Below the pieces are notes generated by a model that made no database searches, was not told the origin of the DNA, and saw only the letters and a list, made by a program, of their open reading frames with translations. From Agathobaculum butyriciproducens (GTDB lineage Bacteria > Bacillota > Clostridia > Oscillospirales > Butyricicoccaceae), in the NCBI GenBank assembly GCA_003096535.1, contig QEKJ01000001.1, forward strand, positions 434,001 through 498,000: a stretch of 64,000 nucleotides of DNA. Direction: 5' to 3'. Positions 58,483 to 64,000 of the stretch are shown here, one piece after another (position 1 is the stretch's first letter; each line of letters begins with the position of its first letter). The translations under genes were made by a program, and so were the position numbers.

Positions 58483-59535
58483 TTGAATCAAAATCTGGTC
58501 GATCTGCAAAACCTGAAAAAAGAATTTGACGGAACGCCTGTGCTGCGCGGCATTTCGCTGTCCATCAAGCGCCGCGAGTTCGTGACCCTGCTCGGCCCGT
58601 CCGGCTGCGGCAAAACGACCACACTGCGCATCATCGGCGGCTTTGAGCAGCCGGATTCCGGCGATGTATTCTTTGACGGCAAGCGCCTGAACGATGTTCC
58701 GCCCTACCAGCGCGAGATCAACACCGTGTTCCAGCGTTATGCGCTGTTCCCACACCTGAATGTTGCGGAGAATATTGCATTCGGTCTGCACATCAAAAAG
58801 CTGGACCGCGCAGATATCAAGCGCAAAACCGCAGAAATGCTCGAGCTGGTCGGCCTGCGCGGCTTTGAAAACCGCGATGTGACCAGTCTTTCCGGTGGCC
58901 AGCAGCAGCGTGTCGCCATCGCGCGTGCACTGGTGTGCGAGCCGCGTGTGCTGCTGCTCGACGAGCCGCTCGGCGCCCTCGACCTCAAGCTGCGCAAGGA
59001 CATGCAGATCGAGCTGAAGCGCATCCAGCAGCGCACCGGCATCACCTTTATCTACGTCACCCACGATCAGGAAGAGGCGCTCACTATGAGCGACCGCGTG
59101 GTTGTCATGAACCACGGCGTTATCCAGCAGGTCGGCAGCCCGACCGATATCTACAACGAGCCGGTCAACGCCTTTGTTGCGGATTTCATCGGCGAATCCA
59201 ATATCATTGACGGCGTGATGCTCGAGGACTGCAAGGTCGAGTTCTGCGGCCGCACCTTCGAGTGCGTGGACAAGGGCTTCGAGAAGAATGCGCCGGTCGA
59301 TGTCGTTATCCGTCCGGAGGATCTCAAGATCGTCTACGCCGGCGACGGCCTGCTGCAGGGCGTTGTTGAGTCCATCGTATTCAAGGGCGTGCACTACGAG
59401 ATGATGGTTCGCACCCAGTTCTTCACCTTCATGGTGCATTCCACCATGGCAGAGTCGGTCGGCAAGACGGTCGGTCTGTCCGTCATTCCGTTTGACATCC
59501 ACATCATGCACAAGAGTGCGGAGGCGGAAGCGTGA
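58483..59535 (+). CDS. potA: Spermidine/putrescine ABC transporter ATPase PotA
   Basis: ATPase of the polyamine importer, 350 residues. TTG start at 58483; an overlapping ATG is out of frame. Walker A is [10 protein letters not shown] (about 39-48), the signature is [15 protein letters not shown], Walker B is [12 protein letters not shown], and the switch His is in [11 protein letters not shown]-terminal TOBE-type domain (about 240-350) is present. potB starts inside its stop codon (GTGA). Order potABCD is complete. Substrate range (spermidine or putrescine) is set by PotD. Confidence 0.95.
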   Translation: MNQNLVDLQNLKKEFDGTPVLRGISLSIKRREFVTLLGPSGCGKTTTLRIIGGFEQPDSGDVFFDGKRLNDVPPYQREINTVFQRYALFPHLNVAENIAFGLHIKKLDRADIKRKTAEMLELVGLRGFENRDVTSLSGGQQQRVAIARALVCEPRVLLLDEPLGALDLKLRKDMQIELKRIQQRTGITFIYVTHDQEEALTMSDRVVVMNHGVIQQVGSPTDIYNEPVNAFVADFIGESNIIDGVMLEDCKVEFCGRTFECVDKGFEKNAPVDVVIRPEDLKIVYAGDGLLQGVVESIVFKGVHYEMMVRTQFFTFMVHSTMAESVGKTVGLSVIPFDIHIMHKSAEAEA

Positions 59536-60383
59536 AAAAATCCTTTGCCTATCCCTACGGCGTGTGGCTGGCGGTGTTCATCCTCGCGCCCATACTCATG
59601 GTCGTTGTCTATGCGTTCCTTAACGCAGACGGCGGCTTCACCCTGCATAATTTCAGCTATCTGCCCGGCTACCTGCCGATTTTCGGGCGGTCATTCTGGC
59701 TGGCGTTTCTCTCTACCGTGGTGTGCCTTGCGCTCGGCTACCCGATGGCGTACCTCATGAGCCGCCTGTCCGCCAGCAAACAGAGCCTTTGCATGATGCT
59801 CATCATGCTCCCGATGTGGATAAACTTCCTGCTCCGCACCTACGCATGGATGTCCATTCTGGAGAACAACGGCTTTATCAACCAGTTTTTCCGCTCCATC
59901 GGACTTATCTCGTTCCTGCAAAGCCATTTCGGCTATTCGCTGGATTATATCCCGCTCATCAACACGCAGGGCGCGATCGTGCTCGGCATGGTGTACAACT
60001 TTCTGCCGTTCATGGTGCTGCCGATCTACACCGTTCTCATCAAGCTCGACCGCAAGCTGATCGAAGCCGCGCAGGACCTCGGCGCACCGACCTATCTAGT
60101 GTTCCGCCGTGTGATCTTCCCGCTGAGCATTCCCGGTGTGATTTCCGGCATTACAATGGTATTTGTGCCGTCTGTCTCCACCTTCGTTATTTCGCAGATG
60201 CTCGGCAGCGGCAAGAATCTGCTCGTCGGCGACCTGATCGACCTTCAGTTCATGGGCGGTGCGTACAACCCGCATCTCGGCTCGGCTATCGCGCTCGTGA
60301 TGATCATTCTCATCTTCATCTGTATGTGGATCATGAACAAGTTCGATGACGGCTCCTCCGAGGAAGGAGGGCTGCTGCTATGA
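59532..60383 (+). CDS. potB: Spermidine/putrescine ABC transporter permease PotB
   Basis: Permease of 283 residues with six helices. GTG start overlaps the potA stop. The coupling loop is [27 protein letters not shown] (about 177-203), the EAA motif of PotB. It pairs with PotC; the gene overlaps potC by four nucleotides. Confidence 0.95.
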   Translation: MKKSFAYPYGVWLAVFILAPILMVVVYAFLNADGGFTLHNFSYLPGYLPIFGRSFWLAFLSTVVCLALGYPMAYLMSRLSASKQSLCMMLIMLPMWINFLLRTYAWMSILENNGFINQFFRSIGLISFLQSHFGYSLDYIPLINTQGAIVLGMVYNFLPFMVLPIYTVLIKLDRKLIEAAQDLGAPTYLVFRRVIFPLSIPGVISGITMVFVPSVSTFVISQMLGSGKNLLVGDLIDLQFMGGAYNPHLGSAIALVMIILIFICMWIMNKFDDGSSEEGGLLL

Positions 60384-61189
60384 AAAAGTTTTTCAAGAAC
60401 TTCTATCTGCTGCTGATCTTCCTGTTCCTGTACGCGCCTATCGTTGTGCTGATGATCTTTTCGTTCAACGATTCCAAATCGCGCCGCCTGTGGAACGGCT
60501 TTACGACCCGCTGGTATGTCGAGCTGTTCCGCGATGCGGATATTCTCCATTCACTGTATGTCACGCTGCTCGTAGCCGTTGCCGCTGCCGCGATTGCAAC
60601 CGTGCTCGGCACGATTGCCGCCATCGGCATCCACAACATGGGCCGCAGAGCCAAGGCGGCTTACCTGACCGTCAACAACATCCCGATGTCCTCGTCGGAT
60701 ACCATCATGGGCGTAACGTTCATGCTGCTGTTTGCCGCCATCGGTCTGGACAAGGGCTACCTGACCCTTATCCTCGCGCACGTTACGTTCTGCACGCCGT
60801 ATGTCGTGCTCAATGTCATGCCCAAGCTGCGCCAGCTGGACAAAAACGCCTATGAGGCCGCGCTCGACCTCGGCGCTACACCACATCAGGCGCTCCACAA
60901 GGTCATCCTGCCGGAGATTATGCCGGGCATCGTCACGGGCGCTATCATGGCGTTCACTATGTCAATCGACGATTTCGTGGTGTCCTACTTTACCGCCGGC
61001 ACGACCAGCCAGCCGCTGTCGGTCGTGATCTACTCGATGACCCGCCACCGCATGACACCGAAGATCAACGCCATCTCGACCATTCTGTTTTTGATCGTGC
61101 TGGCGCTGCTCATCGTCATCAATGTGCGTCAGTCCCGCGACGAAAAGCGCCGCGAAGCCGCCCGCCGGAAAGGAGCGATGCAGCCGTGA
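60380..61189 (+). CDS. potC: Spermidine/putrescine ABC transporter permease PotC
   Basis: Second permease, 269 residues, six helices. It shows the hallmark FNDSKSRRLWNGFTTRWY near the start and the coupling loop YEAALDLGATPHQALHKVILPEIMPG (about 154-179), and ends with a very basic tail (RQSRDEKRREAARRKG). Coupled by overlap to potB and potD. Confidence 0.95.
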   Translation: MKKFFKNFYLLLIFLFLYAPIVVLMIFSFNDSKSRRLWNGFTTRWYVELFRDADILHSLYVTLLVAVAAAAIATVLGTIAAIGIHNMGRRAKAAYLTVNNIPMSSSDTIMGVTFMLLFAAIGLDKGYLTLILAHVTFCTPYVVLNVMPKLRQLDKNAYEAALDLGATPHQALHKVILPEIMPGIVTGAIMAFTMSIDDFVVSYFTAGTTSQPLSVVIYSMTRHRMTPKINAISTILFLIVLALLIVINVRQSRDEKRREAARRKGAMQP

Positions 61190-62223
61190 AAAAACGTATG
61201 CTTTCCCTGCTGCTGTGCAGCGCAATGTGCGCCGGGCTGCTCTCCGGCTGCGGCAATGCGTCCTCGGCAGAGGTGCTCAACGTGTATAACTGGGGTGAGT
61301 ACATCGACACCGACCTCATCGACCAGTTCGAAGAGGAAACCGGCATCAAGGTTATCTACAACACCTTCGATTCCAACGAAAACCTGTATTCGCGCATCCA
61401 GACCACGAGCTATGACGTCATTATCCCGTCCGACTACGCGATTTCGCGCTTTATCGACGAGGATATGCTCCAACCGCTCAACTACGATCATATTCCGAAT
61501 ATGAAGCTGATTGACGAGAAATACACGCATCTGGACTTCGATCCGGAGCAGAAGTATTCCGTGCCCTATACCTGGGGCGTGGTCGGCATCGTGTACAACA
61601 CCAAGTACGTTGATAAAGCGGATATCGGCTCGTGGGATTTGCTGTGGAACCCCAAATACACCAACCGCACCGCGATGTTCAACAACTCGCGTGATGCGCT
61701 CGGCATTGCGCTGATGTACCTCGGCTATTCGCTCAACACCACCGACAAGGACGAGCTGCGCGAAGCGGCTGACCTTATCATCGCCGGAAAACCGGTATAT
61801 CAGGGCATCTGGATGGACCAGATTCTCGAAAAGCTGCCGAGTGAGGAAATTGTGGCTGCACCGTACTATAACGGCGATGCCGTCACCATGATCGACGAAA
61901 ATCCCGACCTCGCATTCTACGTTCCGAAGGAGGGTACCAACCTGTTTGTCGATGCCATGTGCATCCCGAAGAACGCGAAGAACGTTTCGGGTGCGGAGAA
62001 GTTCATCAACTTCATGTGCTCAACCGAGGCGGCGATGGCAAACTGGGAGTATGTCGGCTATTCCAGCCCGCAGACCGAGGTCTATAACGAACTGGACGAG
62101 GAAATCACCAGCGACCCGTTGTATTTCCCGGATATTACGCAGTATCCGACCGAGGCATATACCAATCTGCCGACGGAAATCAACCAATACTATAATGATT
62201 TGTGGGTTGACATCTTAACGTGA
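61186..62223 (+). CDS. potD: Spermidine/putrescine-binding lipoprotein PotD
   Basis: Extracellular polyamine receptor of 345 residues, GTG start overlapping potC. A lipoprotein signal ends at LLSGC (Cys22). VLNVYNWGEYIDTDLIDQFEEETGIKV, DVIIPSDYAISR, SVPYTWGVVGIVYNTKY and the Glu/Asp/Trp residues of the PotD pocket are present. Last gene of the operon. A terminator-type hairpin follows 155 nt later, with a GC palindrome in between. Confidence 0.95.
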   Translation: MKKRMLSLLLCSAMCAGLLSGCGNASSAEVLNVYNWGEYIDTDLIDQFEEETGIKVIYNTFDSNENLYSRIQTTSYDVIIPSDYAISRFIDEDMLQPLNYDHIPNMKLIDEKYTHLDFDPEQKYSVPYTWGVVGIVYNTKYVDKADIGSWDLLWNPKYTNRTAMFNNSRDALGIALMYLGYSLNTTDKDELREAADLIIAGKPVYQGIWMDQILEKLPSEEIVAAPYYNGDAVTMIDENPDLAFYVPKEGTNLFVDAMCIPKNAKNVSGAEKFINFMCSTEAAMANWEYVGYSSPQTEVYNELDEEITSDPLYFPDITQYPTEAYTNLPTEINQYYNDLWVDILT

Positions 62224-62244
62224 TCGGATATGCACCAACGCAAC

Positions 62245-62278
62245 GTACAGGGCGAGGTGACCTCACCCCGCCCTACAA
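62245..62278. repeat. Short GC palindrome after potD
   Basis: GTACAGGGCGAGGTG and CACCCCGCCCTAC-type halves around GACCT; same family as those at 27498, 28955 and 37425. Confidence 0.65.
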
Positions 62279-62377
62279 ATATCACACCCAGCTAACCCAA
62301 AGAAAAAGAACGTATCCAATGAACAGCGCTGATAACGAAGCAATTCAAAATCAGCGCACAAGAGCCGTAAAGACACG

Positions 62378-62416
62378 AATCCCCTGCTGAGAATATTTCT
62401 CGGCAGGGGATTTTTC
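62378..62416 (+). terminator. Terminator downstream of potD
   Basis: AATCCCCTGC and GCAGGGGATT enclose GAG/CTC pairs, followed by TTTTT. Confidence 0.82.
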
Positions 62417-62417
62417 G

Positions 62418-62690
62418 TACATCGCCTATTTGAGCCATCGGCGCTATCTTTGTCAGAACAAACGCTGCTTGTATCAGTATCTATTCTTGACCGTTAAGCT
62501 GGACGCGCATTTGCATGAGATTGACCATACCGCCAACGAGATGTTCGCTCAGCTTACCAAACAGATGACGGCAGCCGAAGGTGTCACCGAAGCACTCAAA
62601 GCAGCTGGCCGGATGGAATGGGTGCGCCGCACGGACAGCATCCGAAGCCGCGTCAGAGAAATCGTCAATTCAGAACTGATTTACAACTGA
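62418..62690 (+). pseudogene. TnpV-like transposon protein, N-terminally truncated
   Basis: The readable frame has the C-terminal two thirds of TnpV, a small protein of clostridial transposons of unknown role. It shows HRRYLCQNKRCLYQYLF, KLDAHLHEIDHTANEMFAQL and AAEGVTEALKAA, and ends RVREIVNSELIYN. The usual N-terminal third (about 40 residues) is missing, replaced by the terminator at 62378-62416, and no ribosome site precedes the first Met. It is a leftover of a mobile element. Confidence 0.75.
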
Positions 62691-62694
62691 GTAG

Positions 62695-62740
62695 AACCCG
62701 GAGTTCAGACTGCCGTTTGCGGCCTGAACTCCGGGTTCGC
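62695..62740 (+). terminator. Hairpin after the TnpV fragment
   Basis: AACCCGGAGTTCAG and CTGAACTCCGGGTT form a perfect 14-bp stem with a 17-nt loop just past the TnpV stop. There is no strong T-run, so termination is uncertain. The stretch 62741-62939 shows nothing further. Confidence 0.6.
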
Positions 62741-62939
62741 TTTAGGGCAAAATCGTGCAGTATCGGTCTAACAAGCAACGGATTTGCCCCAGCAAATCCA
62801 ACCCGCAGGGAAATCCCTGTGCCCCTTATTTTATCATTTACCTGTGTGCAATCTCCACAGGCAAGTCATAATCCGCGCTCTGATGCAGCTTGCGTCCGCT
62901 GCACAATGGCTTGCGTTCATACCGCTGACAACACACAGT

Positions 62940-63260
62940 CGCTCAGAGGACAGCATCTTCGCGGTAAGCATCAGCAGACACATCGACAAAAGCGGAGCTG
63001 TGATGGCCTGAAGATGCCTTATCCTCCGTGAGGATACTATACTTGCAGTCACTTCTGCCACGCCGTCCGCCGCGTTGTAAGCCTGCCGTTTGCAATTTTA
63101 CTCGAACCATTGTTGTCCAGCACGTGCAGCAGACGAACGTTTTTGTCGGTAACACTCTGACCGATAGTCAGCGTGAATCCGTATTCTCGGGTACAACTGC
63201 ACCGGTCGGCGTGATCTTATTGCCTTTGCCGCCAATTACTATCGCTGCAACATATCTCAG
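62940..63260 (-). pseudogene. Decayed surface-protein gene with SLH-type end
   Basis: On the minus strand, fragments in different frames read GKGNKITPTGAVVPENT, then GFTLTIGQSVTDKNVRLLHV and LDNNGSSKIANG, then SAFVDVSADAYREDAV. The last matches the start of an SLH domain, and the first two look like the beta-rich region before it in large wall proteins. At least two frameshifts and several stops break it, and it has no start. It is a remnant, with the TnpV fragment nearby. Confidence 0.6.
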
Positions 63261-63329
63261 CGGTTCCGTGTTCATTCGTCGGCGCTACATTTGCATTTTT
63301 GTTTGTCGAAAGCCGTGTTTTCTCGTCTT

Positions 63330-64000
63330 TTACTCCATGCGGAGCGGCTGGAGCACTTCATTCATGCGCTGAATATTCTGCACAACGCTATCCTTGCGGC
63401 GAACAGCAAGGCTGACATACAGCGAATCGATCAGCGAGAACTGTGCAACACGCGGCGAAACGAAAAGCTGTTCCGGAGAATACAGTTCCAGGCAGATATC
63501 ACACACCTGCTTAAGTGGCGTATCCGGGAAGCCGGTGATGCCGATGGTCTGCGCGCCGTGCTCTTTCGCCGTACGGACGGCGGAAACGATCTCACATGTC
63601 TTGCCGGTGTGCGAGATAGCGATCACGGCGGTATTCGGCATACACAGGCTCGCTTGAATCTGCATCAGATGCGAGTCGGTCAGCGACACCGCACGGAAGC
63701 CGATGCGCATCAGACGGATGTAGAAGTCCTCTGCGATGGTGCCGGATGCGCCGACACCGAGAATGAGGATGTTTTCGGCGCGACTGAGCACATCGACCGC
63801 CTGCACGATCTTCTGGAAGTCAAGCAGCTGGAGTGCACGCTCGAGCGTGTCGATGTTGCGGCCAAACACACTCTCGGAAATGGTCTGAATACTGTCGGTT
63901 TCAGACAAATCTTCGAATATTGTTCGAACTGATTTGGGCGAATACTTCGCGAGCAGCAGCTTCATCTCGCTGAACCCGGTGCAGCCGAGGATCTTGCAAA
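63330..64000 (-). CDS. RpiR/MurR-family transcriptional regulator, N-terminus off the window
   Basis: A sugar-phosphate-sensing regulator. The readable part has the end of the N-terminal helix-turn-helix (CKILGCTGFSEMKLLLA) running off the edge and a complete SIS domain (about 100-225 of the intact protein) with ILILGVGASGTIAEDFYIRL, AIAISHTGKTCEIVSAVRTAKE and IGITGFPDTPL. These proteins usually control use of amino sugars or other sugar phosphates; the ligand is not known. The Met at 63965 is internal. Confidence 0.88.
   Translation of the reverse strand, partial: CKILGCTGFSEMKLLLAKYSPKSVRTIFEDLSETDSIQTISESVFGRNIDTLERALQLLDFQKIVQAVDVLSRAENILILGVGASGTIAEDFYIRLMRIGFRAVSLTDSHLMQIQASLCMPNTAVIAISHTGKTCEIVSAVRTAKEHGAQTIGITGFPDTPLKQVCDICLELYSPEQLFVSPRVAQFSLIDSLYVSLAVRRKDSVVQNIQRMNEVLQPLRME

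Noticed and set aside
63265-63372. Second TnpV-like fragment (RRRYICIF)
   Set aside because: Only one short word resembles TnpV and the surrounding frame does not; similarity is within chance.
1-64000. CRISPR arrays, tRNA or rRNA genes, complete insertion sequences, prophage
   Set aside because: No evenly spaced direct repeats, no cloverleaf genes, no transposase with both ends, and no structural phage genes were seen on reading both strands.

Overview
The window looks like chromosomal DNA of a GC-moderate, Gram-positive anaerobe of the Clostridia, most like the Oscillospirales (Butyricicoccus/Agathobaculum type). This is inferred from gene content, not from a search. The pointers are AGGAGG ribosome binding sites and sigma-A promoters throughout, a Pst/PhoBR phosphate operon, a T-box leader on cysS, an L10 leader on rplJL, DarA and RicT, a group B [FeFe] hydrogenase, S-layer-homology proteins and a butanol-type iron alcohol dehydrogenase. 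No rRNA, tRNA, CRISPR array, complete insertion sequence or prophage was seen.

Layout. 1-0.33 kb: start of rpsH (S8) behind its own promoter and leader. 0.8-1.5 kb: first copy of a long palindromic intergenic element. 1.5-8.1 kb: pstSCAB-phoU-phoB-phoR, read leftward, with Pho-box-like repeats in front. 8.1-9.0 kb: second palindromic element. 9.0-15.4 kb: leftward housekeeping genes (O-antigen-ligase-like protein, DUF4330, ispE, PHP phosphatase, CPBP protease, ackA). 15.5-18.7 kb: tmcAL, a DUF554 protein and a zinc alcohol dehydrogenase. 18.8-20.3 kb: [FeFe] hydrogenase. 20.7-22.3 kb: ECF sigma factor with its DUF4179 partner. 22.3-22.6 kb: a small par/Fst-like type I toxin-antitoxin locus. 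22.6-26.1 kb: a WG-repeat/SLH surface protein and a lone tyrosine recombinase. 26.3-28.7 kb: serA and serC. 29-33 kb: a small palindromic mobile element, then decarboxylase-darA-holB-ricT. 33-39 kb: mfd and nifU/nifS. 39-42.4 kb: CmpB-type membrane protein, iron alcohol dehydrogenase and AraC regulator. 42.4-43.1 kb: third palindromic element. 43.2-48.5 kb: inositol-like carbohydrate genes (SGLT symporter, binding protein, IolE-like and IolG-like enzymes). 48.8-49.1 kb: partial palindromic element. 49.2-54.4 kb: pgsA, rimO, rplL, rplJ, an unknown protein and citrate synthase. 54.8-56.5 kb: cysS with T-box. 56.5-56.9 kb: a second candidate type I toxin-antitoxin. 56.9-58.1 kb: FUSC-family protein and a 34-residue ORF. 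58.5-62.2 kb: potABCD. 62.4-63.3 kb: a graveyard with a TnpV fragment and an SLH-protein remnant. 63.3-64 kb: RpiR-type regulator running off the edge.

How the genes work together. Phosphate limitation sensed by PhoR/PhoB should drive the Pst transporter, whose PstS has its two half-domains in swapped order. Carbon flow is suggested by acetate kinase, two alcohol dehydrogenases, citrate synthase and the hydrogenase. The SGLT/IolE/IolG set suggests uptake and oxidation of an inositol-like polyol. NifS/NifU supply Fe-S clusters to proteins such as the hydrogenase and RimO.

Most novel material. (1) Three long (about 0.65-0.75 kb) imperfect palindromic elements, plus a fourth terminal fragment, all between genes; they share arms, core hairpins and ends. 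(2) Two tiny hydrophobic peptides with consensus ribosome binding sites, each facing a convergent short-RNA promoter. (3) Ten-bp-phased TTCGACA (Spo0A-box-like) repeats in the promoters of both toxins and the recombinase.
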